64,000 nucleotides of DNA from an uncultured Porphyromonadaceae bacterium (GCA_902495245.1 CABUWI010000007.1:116620-180619), one strand, 5' to 3'. Counted from the first letter of the stretch, positions 43,505 to 53,157 are shown. The notes: generated by a model from the letters alone, not told the origin. Numbers and translations are program-made.

Positions 43505-44631
43505 AGAATCTCAAATTCCTTCTGACGCTTCTGATTGCTCTTGCAACCTCCCTGACGGCGCCGGCCGCCGACGAGGCCGCCGATTCGCTCGCCCCCCTCA
43601 GCGGCAACTGGCTGCAACAGCTCGCCCAGACCGGATTCCGAATCAACGACCCGCGCATTCACTATCCACGCTTCGCAAACTTCTGCCGCAAGGTCTACAA
43701 CTGGGGCGACCAAACCTTCAACTCCTACAACACCGACTACGTCGTAGGCACCGGCAAGAACTGGAAAATCACCGCCAACGCCTCGGCCTGGGCCCAGAGC
43801 TACGGCTACCTCTTCGACCCCTTCAACGAGGAACACCGCAAGGAGGAGGGCATGGTCATCATACGCTCGAACCTCAACTACGACATGGGCGTCCACCTCA
43901 GCTTCATGGCCGTCAGCATCGGCTATGACTGGAACATAAACCAGCTCACGGGCCACAACCACGCACCCCGCTCCACCTTCAACTTCGCCTTCAACTGCGC
44001 CCGCTTCTCGGCCGAACTCCAGAGCCAGCACACCGAGGGCAACACCTACATCGAACGCTTCGGCCGCTACAACGACGGCCGGCGCATTCGCGTGCCCCTA
44101 AACGACGTCAATACCAGCCTGTTCTCCGTGCGCGCCTACTACTATTTCAACCACCGCAAATATGCCCAGGCCGCCGTCTACGCCTTCTCGAAATATCAGA
44201 AACGCAGCGCCGGCACGTGGATGCTCGGCGCCGCCTATGCCCGCCGCCGAACCGAAATAGACTTCACCGGACTGCCCGACGACATGCTTGCCGCCGCCCC
44301 TCAGGGCCTCCCGCTGCTCAGCCGCTTCAACTTTCACGACTTCGAGCTGCTTGGCGGCTACGGCTACAACGCCGTCATGCCCCACAACTGGGTCTTCAAC
44401 TTCACGCTGCTCCCCTCGGTGGGCTACCGCCGCTCGCTCAACGCCGGCAAACGCAACTTCTCCGAAATGGTGTCGACCGGCGGCTATCTTCGCACCGGCT
44501 TCGTCTACAACCACCGCGCCTTCTTCGCCAACATCGTCTACAACACCAACGTGTGCCTTGTCTTCGACTCGCAATACTCCTTCATGTCGGCCAACCACCA
44601 CCTCGCCCTCACCGTCGGCGCCCGCTTCTGA
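43501..44631 (+). CDS. DUF4421 outer-membrane protein
   Basis: A 376-residue exported protein with a signal peptide (MKNLKFLLTLLIALATSLTA, cleaved before ADEA). The mature part alternates aromatic beta-strands (YRRSLNAGKRNF; GGYLRTGFVYNHRAFFANIV) and ends in a C-terminal aromatic (LTVGARF), as outer-membrane barrels do. It matches the Bacteroidetes DUF4421 family of unknown function; FNSYNTDYVVGTGKNWK is one conserved block. The ATG overlaps the miaA stop as ATGA. Confidence 0.86.
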   Translation: MKNLKFLLTLLIALATSLTAPAADEAADSLAPLSGNWLQQLAQTGFRINDPRIHYPRFANFCRKVYNWGDQTFNSYNTDYVVGTGKNWKITANASAWAQSYGYLFDPFNEEHRKEEGMVIIRSNLNYDMGVHLSFMAVSIGYDWNINQLTGHNHAPRSTFNFAFNCARFSAELQSQHTEGNTYIERFGRYNDGRRIRVPLNDVNTSLFSVRAYYYFNHRKYAQAAVYAFSKYQKRSAGTWMLGAAYARRRTEIDFTGLPDDMLAAAPQGLPLLSRFNFHDFELLGGYGYNAVMPHNWVFNFTLLPSVGYRRSLNAGKRNFSEMVSTGGYLRTGFVYNHRAFFANIVYNTNVCLVFDSQYSFMSANHHLALTVGARF

Positions 44632-44691
44632 CCCCGCAAAAAAACACCAAGCCCCGATGTCGTGGCGCTTCCGGTTCAAATATAATTGTTA

Positions 44692-44863
44692 ATGCCCGCA
44701 GGGCATAGTCTTTACGTTAACCCCGTCATGGAGCGCAGCGACTTGGCGGGGAGGCGGAACTACCCCTCATCGCGTTGCCCGAAGGGCATCATCTGTCTTC
44801 TTCGCGCAAAGATGTCCATTCTCTCCCTTTGTGGCGCGACACGTCCGCGGAAGAATCCGCGGC
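44692..44863. repeat. small palindromes in the 580-bp gap before the 1008-residue gene
   Basis: The 44632-45213 gap has no gene. It holds ATGCCC-GCA-GGGCAT (44692-44706), a related GCCC-GAA-GGGC (about 44778-44789), a CCCCG/CGGGG pair between them, and CCGCGG-AAGAAT-CCGCGG (about 44845-44862). None has a T-run. They may be remains of a dispersed intergenic repeat; copies elsewhere in the window were not seen. The rest of the gap is promoter and a long leader. Confidence 0.4.
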
Positions 44864-44948
44864 TCCTATTCTAATCTTCGACGGGGGCATTGCACGACAT
44901 TTTTAGGTTAAAAAACGTTAACAGCTTTGGTGGATTGGCGATTTTGCG

Positions 44949-44956
44949 TAACTTTG
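44949..44956 (+). promoter_or_regulatory. -7 box of the 1008-residue secreted protein, with long leader
   Basis: TAACTTTG; the ATG is at 45214, giving an untranslated leader of about 250 nt. The leader contains a C8 tract near 45026 and no open frame worth naming. Confidence 0.6.
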
Positions 44957-45213
44957 CCCCATCAATCTTTCGAAATCAATCCGTCTTATATCTTCACTAA
45001 GTGTCTAACCGTCAAGTAATTACCCCCCCCTAACTCTACATTTGCCGCAACCATTAGCCATAGTGGGTTAACTAACTGCGACCAGACACACCATTCCGAA
45101 ACACCACATACGCGCGAAACAAATCCGCTTTCGCGTGCGCTTCGTCGTGCACTCCCGCCGACCTTCGATCTCAATTCTATCACAAATCCAATCAATAATC
45201 TATTTCTAATTTT

Positions 45214-48200
45214 ATGTCCAAATTTACAACAACCCTGAAAGGGCTGATGGCGCTCGCGCTCGGCTCTTTCGCCCTCGGCGCCGATGCCGCATTGCTTACG
45301 GTATCCGACACTCCTACCGATGGCCAATTTGCAGACAATACCACATGGTATATCTGGCAGGCTGCTTCTGAAAAAGGCTATATTGTTGAACAAGATGACC
45401 ACAAAACATCGTCTAAAAACAATTATCTGCTGACCAATATCACTCTCCCGACCGCTGCGGCTGACAAAGAAGCTGCATATTGGTGTTTTGTCGGCGACGC
45501 CACCAACGGTTACAGCATTTATAACAAAAAGGGCACTGCCGCAAAAAAACTGGGCGTCAAAAATCCGGGCACCGGTACTAACGGTGAGAACTCTATTGTA
45601 AAGTTGTACACTGCCGACGAACTATCCGCCGATAATTCAATCGTAACAACCTTCCATATCGGCACGTATGGCACAGACGGTGTTTACTTCGAATATTTCA
45701 CGACAAAGAGCAACACCGGCAACACTCACATCGTGCTCAGCGACCGCAGCGTTGGCGGTGAGCATCTGCTGTCGTTATGGACAAACTGCGGAAATGCCGC
45801 TGCCAGTATAACTAATAAATTTATCTTGAAAGAGGTTTCCGCTCAAGACGCACTTCTTAATCAGGCCAAGACTGATGCGTTGGCTGCAATTGCCGGCATA
45901 GGCCGCTTCTATCACAGCCAGACGGCATTTAACGGCGTAGTTGCAGAAATCAACAACGCAAGTTCGACTCAGCAGGTCAACCAGTGTGTCGAGCGCGTCA
46001 TGAACGCTATTGACAAAAAAGTGATTCATCTGCAGTATGCTGCCAATGCCGAAGTCGAAGGCAAAGTTTCATATCTCGGCGTTGTCGGCGACGGCGACCG
46101 TCGCATCGCCAAGTTGCTTCCTGAAAAAGGCGCCCGCACCAAATGGCAAATTGTGCGTGTGCCCGGCACTTACACTTTCAAGATGCGCAACACTGCCTCG
46201 GATACGTATATGCAGACCAGTAATAATGGATTGACCACCGCCACCGGCACTTATACTATTGATTTCAGAGAAAACACCTCCGTAGCAAACGCCGTAACCC
46301 TGAAATTCGGCGGTGCTCCCGGCGTCGCCGCGAACACCGTATGCATGAAGGTCGGTGCAATTAACAATATAGGATATTCAGATGAAACGACACTTAAGCA
46401 GGATTATGCCTCCGATTTCAACGCCAAAGAATTCGCATGGCTGGTTACTCCTGCAGGTGTCGAGATTCCGCATGCAATTCCTTCAGAGGGCGGCTATTTT
46501 GTAATTCGCAATAATCGCGCGCTGACCGACCTGCCCGTGTCTTCAGATGCGCCTGCGTTCCCCGGCTCGCTGCTCGGCTGCTACACTCCCGACCGTGAAA
46601 AGGCCCGCAAGAACGCCACCGACATTGACAACGGCGTAACATTCTCCAACGGTGTGCATGTCCGCCAGTTCATGACCGGCATGCAGACAATCTGGAAAAT
46701 AGTGCCTCAGCAAGGCGGCGAAGGCTACAAAATCTACAGCCTTATGGGCGAAGGTGAAAATGACACACCGCTTATGGGCATGACATTCAGCGGTGATAAC
46801 AACTCTGAAATCACCATTACAGACAATCCGTCAACCGTCTATTTCATATCGCCTTCAAGCTACGACGGCTATGATGAGTCCAATCGCTCTCCGATGCCCT
46901 ATGGCGTAGCTATCAGTTCGACTCCTGATGCGACTGCCGGCAAGTGCTTCTATCTGGCTAATGCGCTTGAGGGCGTTGACGGCACGACCGGCACCGGCGA
47001 CTTTCATGTAAAAGCCAATTCTGATTCTCCCGCAACGTCTACAGCCAAAACAGGTCAGGGTTCGGTGTTCTATATTGAACGCGTAAGCTCGACCGATGTA
47101 ACTACTGCCAAAAATGCATTCATTGACTACGCCAAGGGCCACCGCATGTTCGAGTTGCTCAGGAATGTACTCACTAAAGAGGAAATTGAATATGCCCTTG
47201 AACAGAAAGCCTCGATGAGTCCCGATGATATCAATAGCGTTGCAGACGCACGCGCATATCTTAACCTCGGTTCGCAGGCGGCCTCGACCCGTGCGTTCGA
47301 ACAGCTTAACGGCAAGGTTATTCGTCTGCGTAATCGCCTGAATACAGTTGATAACACGGTATACTACCTCGGATATAAAGCTTCAAATGATTTGAGACTG
47401 TGGACATATAACGCAAACGTCGAATCAAACCTTGCTCTGCTGTGGGAAGTCGTGGTAACCAACGCACCTCTGCGTGAAATCAAACTGAAAAATTATCTGA
47501 CCGGCAACTATATTGCGCCATTGGAAGGAAGAGCAAGCGGTGCAGTTAGAGCAGATCAGACCGAAGCAAAAGCCGGCAAATATAATGTATCGCGTTATTA
47601 TTCGCTTGACGGCCAATCATTCTTCGCCAATCTGCTTGGTGTCGCTAATCAGAAACAGAACAACTGTCTGAAGCGCTATGAAGGCTCAAGTGCCACCTTT
47701 AATCTCGTTACAGGCGGCACGTGCGCAGACCTCGGTTCGCACTGGACATTGGAGAACGCCGTTGCCGACGCCGTCAAGAACACTGAGGTAACGCTGAACT
47801 ACGACAAGGAGAATAAGGTGATTGTCGTGTCGGGTGCCGCGCTCGAAAAGACCGCTAACTTCCCCGAGGCATACGGTGTAACACTGACCCCTGCCGCTGC
47901 AACCGCCGCTCTTGACGGCGAGACCGCAACTCCTGTTGAAGTGGCCGTTCCCAACGACAAGATTACCAAAGACGGCGAAACAATCAAGGTTGACCTGAGC
48001 GAACTTAATGTTACGCCCTCGAACTATACGCTGAACTTCCCCGTGGGTTACTTCACGATTAACAATAAGCTGGCTCCTGCGCTCAGCACTGCCGTAACCG
48101 TGTCTGAGCCCACCGGCATCAAGGAGGTTAACGCAGCCGAGAAGGGTGCCGAGGTGATTTACGACCTGCAGGGCCGCCGCGTAAGCAAGGCCGGCAAGGG

Positions 48201-48240
48201 TGTCTACATCATCAACGGAGTGAAGACCCTGGTGAAATAA
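45214..48240 (+). CDS. large secreted multidomain protein with sorting-like tail
   Basis: A 1008-residue exported protein; the signal peptide runs LMALALGSFALGADA. Several beta-rich, ricin- or lectin-like segments follow (TTWYIWQAASEKGYIVEQ; TKWQIVRVPGTYTFKMRN; GGYFVIRNNRALTDLP; NTVYYLGYKASNDLRLWTY), separated by short helical stretches (AKTDALAAIAGIG). The C-terminus holds YDLQGRRVSKAGKGVYIING and ends KTLVK, the tail shared by other exported proteins here. No catalytic motif was recognised; repeated lectin-like units suggest glycan binding, as inference. Its GC is lower than that of the flanking housekeeping genes, by eye. Confidence 0.84.
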   Translation: MSKFTTTLKGLMALALGSFALGADAALLTVSDTPTDGQFADNTTWYIWQAASEKGYIVEQDDHKTSSKNNYLLTNITLPTAAADKEAAYWCFVGDATNGYSIYNKKGTAAKKLGVKNPGTGTNGENSIVKLYTADELSADNSIVTTFHIGTYGTDGVYFEYFTTKSNTGNTHIVLSDRSVGGEHLLSLWTNCGNAAASITNKFILKEVSAQDALLNQAKTDALAAIAGIGRFYHSQTAFNGVVAEINNASSTQQVNQCVERVMNAIDKKVIHLQYAANAEVEGKVSYLGVVGDGDRRIAKLLPEKGARTKWQIVRVPGTYTFKMRNTASDTYMQTSNNGLTTATGTYTIDFRENTSVANAVTLKFGGAPGVAANTVCMKVGAINNIGYSDETTLKQDYASDFNAKEFAWLVTPAGVEIPHAIPSEGGYFVIRNNRALTDLPVSSDAPAFPGSLLGCYTPDREKARKNATDIDNGVTFSNGVHVRQFMTGMQTIWKIVPQQGGEGYKIYSLMGEGENDTPLMGMTFSGDNNSEITITDNPSTVYFISPSSYDGYDESNRSPMPYGVAISSTPDATAGKCFYLANALEGVDGTTGTGDFHVKANSDSPATSTAKTGQGSVFYIERVSSTDVTTAKNAFIDYAKGHRMFELLRNVLTKEEIEYALEQKASMSPDDINSVADARAYLNLGSQAASTRAFEQLNGKVIRLRNRLNTVDNTVYYLGYKASNDLRLWTYNANVESNLALLWEVVVTNAPLREIKLKNYLTGNYIAPLEGRASGAVRADQTEAKAGKYNVSRYYSLDGQSFFANLLGVANQKQNNCLKRYEGSSATFNLVTGGTCADLGSHWTLENAVADAVKNTEVTLNYDKENKVIVVSGAALEKTANFPEAYGVTLTPAAATAALDGETATPVEVAVPNDKITKDGETIKVDLSELNVTPSNYTLNFPVGYFTINNKLAPALSTAVTVSEPTGIKEVNAAEKGAEVIYDLQGRRVSKAGKGVYIINGVKTLVK

Positions 48241-48301
48241 CCCCGGAACAGACATAATTAAATATATCTCTCTTCGAGAGTATATTATACTGATGATTGA
48301 T

Positions 48302-48333
48302 AACGGCGGCCCGAGCACGGGTCGCCGTTTTTT
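48302..48333 (+). terminator. intrinsic terminator of the 1008-residue gene
   Basis: AACGGCG...CCCG pairs with CGGG...CGCCGTT (48302-48329), loop AGCA, then TTTT. It abuts the convergent kup stop. Confidence 0.9.
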
Positions 48334-50306
48334 CAGCGGCAGTATTCGATGCGGCGGGCGGGGCGCGAGTTGATTATGAGCGGCACGGTTTCGACCGAGA
48401 CGAGGCTCGTGTCGAGGCCGTAGAAGCGCTCGTCTGACACACCGAGCAGCCTCAGGCGCGAGTGGAGATACATGACGAGGCTGTCGGCCCACGAGCAGTT
48501 GCTGTCGGCCGAGAAGACGCGGTGAATCATGATGAAGCGGAAGTTGCCGGGAATGCCGCGCTCGCGCAGTGCGGGCACGGAGCTGCGCAGGTCGATTTCT
48601 CCGCGGCGGGTAATGTCTTCGACAATCTGGCGCAGATAGACGCTGAGTTTGGGCGACGTGCGGAATCCGAGCCGAATCTTGACCACAATCAGCGTGCCGG
48701 GAATCAGCGTTTTGTAGGAATATGTAAGCGTGTCGGGCCGGTCGGTGTGTTCGATGTGGAGCAGCCAGTAATGGTCAGCGCGCTTGGGGCCTTTGTTGAC
48801 AATCGAGTAGATGAGCTTGCTTTCGATGCGGTCGAGCGAGGGCGCATGGCTCAGATAGACCACGTTGGAGGCATAGGGCGGAATCGAGCAGTCGCGGCTG
48901 ATGTCGCCGATGAGGCCGAGATAGCGGCTGATTTTTTCGAACTTGACGTGATTGCGCCGAATGCGAATGGCGCGGTGCCAAACAAGCATCACTCCGCAGA
49001 TTATGCCGGCGAGGGCCATGGTGAACCAGCCGCCGTGGACAAACTTGGCCACGTTGGCCAGCAGAAAGCACCCCTCGATTGACACGAACAGGACCAGGAA
49101 GGCCGCCGTGAGCCACGTCGCCACTCTGCGCCCCCGCAGCCACAGGGCCAGCAGAAGCGTGGTCATGAGCATGGCCACGGTGATTGCCAGGCCGTAGGCG
49201 GCCTCCATGCCCGCCGAGTCGCGGAAAATCAGCACCGTGGCCACGCAGCCGACGTAGAGCGCACGGTTGACGGCGGGCAGGTAAATCTGTCCTTTCAGGC
49301 GCGTGGGGTGCTTGACGTTGAGCCTCGGAAAGAAGTCGAGGTTTACGGCTTCGTTAAAGAGGGTGAACGAGCCGCTGAGCAGCGCCTGCGAGGCGATGAT
49401 GGCCGCGCCGGCCGACATGGCGATGCCGAAGGGGAGCATCGCCGCGGGCATGATTGCATAAAACGGATTGACCCCGCCGGCAACTGCGCCCGCCGGCTGC
49501 GAGATGAGCCATGCGCCCTGGCCCAGATAGTTGAGAATCAACATCAGCTTGACGAAGAGCCATGCCACCGTGATGTTGCGGCGCCCGCAGTGGCCCAGGT
49601 CGGAATAGAGGGCTTCGGCGCCCGTGGTGCACAGAAACACCGCGCCGAGAATCAGGAACCACTCGGGCGACGCCACGAGCAGCCTGACGGCCATGAGCGG
49701 ATTGAAGGCGGCAAGAATCGACAGGTCGCGCCCGATGTTGCATGCGCCGAGCACTCCGAGCATCAGAAACCACAGCAGCATGAAGGGGCCGAAGCCCTTG
49801 CCGATGGCCGACGTGCCGAACTGCTGCACCAGAAAAATCAGCGTGATGATTGCAAGCACAATCGGCACCACGGGCACCGACGGGCTGAATGCGCGCAGCC
49901 CCTCGACGGCCGAGGTTACAGTGATTGCGGGGGTGATGACCCCGTCGGCAATCAGCGCTCCCGCACCGACGGCCGCGAGCACGAAAGCCCCACGCGGCGC
50001 GCGGCGCCTGACCAGGGCGAAGAGCGCCAGCACGCCTCCCTCGCCGCGGTTGTCGGCGCGCAGGGCAATCACAACGTACTTGACGGTGGTTTGCAGCGTC
50101 AGCGTCCAGATGACGCACGACACGGCGCCGATTATGTAGTCTGCAGTGAAGTCGGGGTTGACGCCGGCAATGGTCTTCATGACGTAGAGCGGCGACGTGC
50201 CGATGTCGCCGAACACGATGCCGAGCGTAACAATCAGCGTCATCAGTGTCAATGGGTGGGACGACGCCGACGACGTCGGCGGTTGTGAGTGCAGATGTGT
50301 TGTCAT
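48333..50306 (-). CDS. kup: Kup-family potassium transporter
   Basis: A 657-residue K+/H+ symporter with about twelve TM helices. The first carries LGIVFGDIGTSPLYVMKTI, the strongest family signature; ADNRGEGGVLALFALV and NLDFFPRLNVKHPTRLKGQIY are also conserved. The soluble C-terminal domain is intact. ATG 50306 precedes the first helix by about 20 residues; the open frame upstream runs through an inverted repeat and is not used. It brings in potassium, especially at low external levels. Confidence 0.94.
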   Translation of the reverse strand: MTTHLHSQPPTSSASSHPLTLMTLIVTLGIVFGDIGTSPLYVMKTIAGVNPDFTADYIIGAVSCVIWTLTLQTTVKYVVIALRADNRGEGGVLALFALVRRRAPRGAFVLAAVGAGALIADGVITPAITVTSAVEGLRAFSPSVPVVPIVLAIITLIFLVQQFGTSAIGKGFGPFMLLWFLMLGVLGACNIGRDLSILAAFNPLMAVRLLVASPEWFLILGAVFLCTTGAEALYSDLGHCGRRNITVAWLFVKLMLILNYLGQGAWLISQPAGAVAGGVNPFYAIMPAAMLPFGIAMSAGAAIIASQALLSGSFTLFNEAVNLDFFPRLNVKHPTRLKGQIYLPAVNRALYVGCVATVLIFRDSAGMEAAYGLAITVAMLMTTLLLALWLRGRRVATWLTAAFLVLFVSIEGCFLLANVAKFVHGGWFTMALAGIICGVMLVWHRAIRIRRNHVKFEKISRYLGLIGDISRDCSIPPYASNVVYLSHAPSLDRIESKLIYSIVNKGPKRADHYWLLHIEHTDRPDTLTYSYKTLIPGTLIVVKIRLGFRTSPKLSVYLRQIVEDITRRGEIDLRSSVPALRERGIPGNFRFIMIHRVFSADSNCSWADSLVMYLHSRLRLLGVSDERFYGLDTSLVSVETVPLIINSRPARRIEYCR

Positions 50307-50319
50307 AGTCGATAAAACG

Positions 50320-50417
50320 TGTAGGGACGCACGGCTCGTGCGTCCGCTTTGCCAAGCATGTAACTCACTACAACGCCGGCCATTACACCGCGGACGCACG
50401 AGCCGTGCGTCCCTACA
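50320..50417. repeat. REP-like double palindrome: two inverted 28-bp arms
   Basis: Arm 1 (50320-50347) begins TGTAGGGACGCACGG; arm 2 (50390-50417) is its perfect 28-bp reverse complement. Each arm is itself a hairpin, GGACGCACG-loop-CGTGCGTCC. The spacer is 42 bp. This arrangement is like bacterial interspersed (REP/BIME-type) elements. It fills the gap between dnaJ and kup and could also stop transcription of dnaJ or shield its 3' end. Confidence 0.88.
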
Positions 50418-50441
50418 GAATTTGCCGGCGCGGGGCCGCTC

Positions 50442-51623
50442 TTACTCGAAGATGTGTTTCAGCTTCGAGAAGAGGCGGCGCGTGGTCGATTCGTCGGGCT
50501 TGAGGTTGGCGTCGGAGCGCATGGCCTCGAAGGCCGTCTTCTGGGCCGGCGTGAGCGTTTCGGGCACGTAGACCATCACGTTGATGAGCTCGTCGCCGCG
50601 CGCGCCGGTGTTCGGGTCGGGCAGACCCTTGCCGCGCAGGCGCAGCACCTTGCCGGGCTGTGTGCCGCCGGGAATATTGAGGCGGGCGCGCCCGGTAATG
50701 GTGGGCACTTCGACGGCGGCGCCGAGGGCGGCCGACGGAATGTCGAGCATCAGGTTGTAGATGACGTCGTTGCCGTCGCGAATCAGTTCGGGGTGCTTGA
50801 TTTCGTTGATGACCACCAGCAGGTCGCCGTTAACGCCGCCATGGGCCGGCGCGTTGCCCTTGCCCTTGACCGTGAGCACCATGCCGTCGCTGACACCGGC
50901 GGGAATGTTGAAGCTGACCGTGTTGTCGCGCCGCTGCACACCCGTGCCGTTGCAATAGGTGCACGCCTGCGAGATGATGCGGCCCTCGCCGTGGCATTGC
51001 GGGCAGGCGGCCTCGCTCTGCATGGCGCCGAACATGGTCTGCTGCATCTGGGTGATGTAGCCCTGACCGTGGCAGGTGGGGCAGGTGGTGAAGGCCGTGC
51101 CGTCTTTGGCGCCGGTGCCGTTGCAGTGCGAGCAGGCGTCGTTGGTGGGTATTTTCAGCGTCTTGGTTACGCCCGAGGCTATGTCGGCCAGCGAGAGCTT
51201 GACGTTGATGCGCAGGTCCGAGCCCTTGCGCACGGGTTTGCGCCCCCTCGCCGTGCCGCGGCCCGAGGCGCCGCCGAAGCCGCCGCCGTTGAAACGGCCG
51301 CCGAAAATGTCGCCGAACTGGCTGAAAATATCCTCCATGGTGAAGCCGCCGCTGCTGAAGCCGCCGAAGCCGCCTCCGCCGCCGGGGAAACCCTGCGGGC
51401 CCATCGAGTGGCCGAACTGGTCATACTTCTGACGCTTTTCGGGGTCGGAGAGCACGTCGTAGGCCTCGGCCGCCTCCTTGAACTTCTCTTCGGCGGCCTT
51501 GTCGCCGGGGTTCTTGTCGGGGTGATATTTCAGCGCGGCCTTGCGATAGGCTTTCTTGATTTCGTCGGCACTTGCGCTCTTGCTCACGCCGAGCACTTCA
51601 TAGTAGTCTCTTTTGTTTTCCAT
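50442..51623 (-). CDS. dnaJ: chaperone DnaJ (Hsp40)
   Basis: A 393-residue co-chaperone of DnaK. The J domain has YEVLGVSKSASADEIKKAYR and the HPD tripeptide in KYHPDKNPG. A Gly/Phe-rich linker follows (GGGGFGGFSSGG), then four zinc CxxCxGxG repeats (CSHCNGTG, CPTCHGQG, CPQCHGEG, CTYCNGTG), then the client-binding C-domain. It lies 30 nt after grpE in one operon. Confidence 0.97.
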   Translation of the reverse strand: MENKRDYYEVLGVSKSASADEIKKAYRKAALKYHPDKNPGDKAAEEKFKEAAEAYDVLSDPEKRQKYDQFGHSMGPQGFPGGGGGFGGFSSGGFTMEDIFSQFGDIFGGRFNGGGFGGASGRGTARGRKPVRKGSDLRINVKLSLADIASGVTKTLKIPTNDACSHCNGTGAKDGTAFTTCPTCHGQGYITQMQQTMFGAMQSEAACPQCHGEGRIISQACTYCNGTGVQRRDNTVSFNIPAGVSDGMVLTVKGKGNAPAHGGVNGDLLVVINEIKHPELIRDGNDVIYNLMLDIPSAALGAAVEVPTITGRARLNIPGGTQPGKVLRLRGKGLPDPNTGARGDELINVMVYVPETLTPAQKTAFEAMRSDANLKPDESTTRRLFSKLKHIFE

Positions 51624-51653
51624 CGAAATAGCGGGTAAAGAGAGTGGAAAATT

Positions 51654-52205
51654 TTACTGGCCGACGGCCACTTTTGCGTGGCGCAGCACTTTATCGTTGA
51701 GCATATAGCCTTTCTGCACGGTGTCGATGACCTTGCCTTTCTGCTCTTCAGGGCCGGGCACCAGGGCCACGGCCTCGTGAAGTTCGTCGTTGAAGTCGGC
51801 ACCGGTCGACTCCATGGGCTTGACGCCGTTCTGCTCAAGATATTTCACGAACTTGTTATATATAAGCTGCATGCCCTCCTTGACGGCTTCTGCGTCAGAG
51901 GTGTCGCGAATGGCGTCGAGACCGCGCTCGAAGTCATCGACAATCGGCAGCAGGCCCTTCATGGCCGCTTCGGCGCCGTTGCGAATCAGATCGGCCTTTT
52001 CTTTAAGCGTGCGTTTGCGGAAGTTGTCGAAGTCGGCCATAAGAAAGAGATATTCTTTCTTTTCCTTTTCCAGGGCTGCCTTTGCCTCGGCAAGCTGCGC
52101 CTCAAGGTCGGCGGCCGGAGCCTCTTCTTCGGCCGTTGCGGGCTGCGGCGCGGTCTGTTCTTCCTGAGTCTCTTCCGGGGTGAGGTTTGTATCTTTTTCT
52201 TCCAT
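51654..52205 (-). CDS. grpE: nucleotide-exchange factor GrpE
   Basis: A 183-residue exchange factor for DnaK. An acidic leader is followed by the long coiled coil, the FMADFDNFRKRT-type block (LMADFDNFRKRTLKEK), LLPIVDDFERGLDA and the C-terminal beta domain ending KVAVGQ with VIDTVQKGYMLNDKVLRHA. The open frame starts at 52241 with a basic MKHRKRKKHNQV, but a sigma-54-like promoter would start transcription at about 52244. That leaves no leader, so MEEKDTNLT at 52205 is preferred. Confidence 0.95.
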   Translation of the reverse strand: MEEKDTNLTPEETQEEQTAPQPATAEEEAPAADLEAQLAEAKAALEKEKKEYLFLMADFDNFRKRTLKEKADLIRNGAEAAMKGLLPIVDDFERGLDAIRDTSDAEAVKEGMQLIYNKFVKYLEQNGVKPMESTGADFNDELHEAVALVPGPEEQKGKVIDTVQKGYMLNDKVLRHAKVAVGQ

Positions 52206-52254
52206 TACTTGGTTATGTTTTTTACGTTTTCGGTGTTTCATATCTGAAAATATA

Positions 52255-52270
52255 TCAAAAATAGTGCCAA
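52255..52270 (-). promoter_or_regulatory. sigma-54-like promoter of grpE-dnaJ
   Basis: On the - strand TTGGCACTATTTTTGA: GG, exactly 10 nt, then GA in place of GC. TGGCAC matches the -24 element fully. A CGCCC-GGAA-GGGCG hairpin (52289-52302) just upstream may end the ispE transcript. Confidence 0.5.
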
Positions 52271-52309
52271 ATCGGTCTATGAGTTAAACGCCCGGAAGGG
52301 CGAAAGCGT

Positions 52310-53149
52310 TCATAGCGGTTTGCAGACATGAACGGCACACCCGGGCAGCCGCTGCCCGAGCAGGTCTGCCATAATGGCAGGGTCGACGCGGGGAAAGAAG
52401 CCGTAGACGGCCGAGCCGCTGCCGCTCATCGAGGCATAGACGGCGCCCATGGCTTCGAGCGTGGCCTTGGCGGCGCCGATTGCGGGGTGGCGCGGAATGA
52501 CGGTCTGCTCGAAGGCGTTGCCCACGAGGCCCTGCCAGTCGTCGACGGCGCGCCCCACCCTGCAGGCCAGCGGCTCGTCGGGGCGGCTGACCCTGACGCC
52601 GGCATAGGCCTCGGCCGTCGAGACGCTTTCGTCTGGCTTGACGATGGCGAGGGTCAGATAGTGGAGTTCTTCGGGCAGTTCGACGGGCTCAAGGTCGGTG
52701 CCCGTGCCGGTGCAGAGCATCGGCTCGTCGTAGATGAAGAAGGGGCAGTCGGCGCCGAGCCGCGCGGCCTGTGAGGCCAGCTGCGGGCGGTCGAGGCCGA
52801 GATTGTAAAGCTCGTTGAGGCCGCGCAGGGCGTAGGCCGCATCGGCCGACCCGCCCCCGAGGCCGGCGCCGTCGGGAATGTTCTTGTGGAGATGAATGCG
52901 CGTCGGGGGCAGACCGCCGAGAGTGTCGGCCAGCAGATTGTAGGCCTTCATGACGAGGTTCTTCTCGGGCGGGCAGTTCACGGGGCGCCCCGACGTTAGC
53001 AGTTCTGTCGGGCCAGCCGAGGGCGTGAGCTCGAGCACGTCTTCCCAGTCGGTGTGAATCATGACGGTTTCGAGCTGATGGTAGCCGTCGGGCAGGCGCC
53101 CGATGATGTCGAGGCCTATGTTGATTTTGGCGTGAGGGAACAGAATCAT
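52310..53149 (-). CDS. ispE: 4-diphosphocytidyl-2-C-methyl-D-erythritol kinase
   Basis: A 279-residue GHMP kinase of the MEP isoprenoid pathway, phosphorylating CDP-methylerythritol. PHAKINIGLDIIGRLPDGYH is the family start, IPDGAGLGGGSADAAYALRG the ATP-binding GHMP loop, and MSGSGSAVYGFF the C-terminal motif. It lies 8 nt after uvrA and is probably co-transcribed with it, before the grpE promoter. Confidence 0.95.
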   Translation of the reverse strand: MILFPHAKINIGLDIIGRLPDGYHQLETVMIHTDWEDVLELTPSAGPTELLTSGRPVNCPPEKNLVMKAYNLLADTLGGLPPTRIHLHKNIPDGAGLGGGSADAAYALRGLNELYNLGLDRPQLASQAARLGADCPFFIYDEPMLCTGTGTDLEPVELPEELHYLTLAIVKPDESVSTAEAYAGVRVSRPDEPLACRVGRAVDDWQGLVGNAFEQTVIPRHPAIGAAKATLEAMGAVYASMSGSGSAVYGFFPRVDPAIMADLLGQRLPGCAVHVCKPL

Positions 53150-53157
53150 TTTGTTGT

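Noticed and set aside
44986..45402. Open frame of 138 codons on the - strand in the leader of the 1008-residue gene
   Set aside because: Overlaps the signal peptide region of the secreted protein and has no coding signature or promoter.
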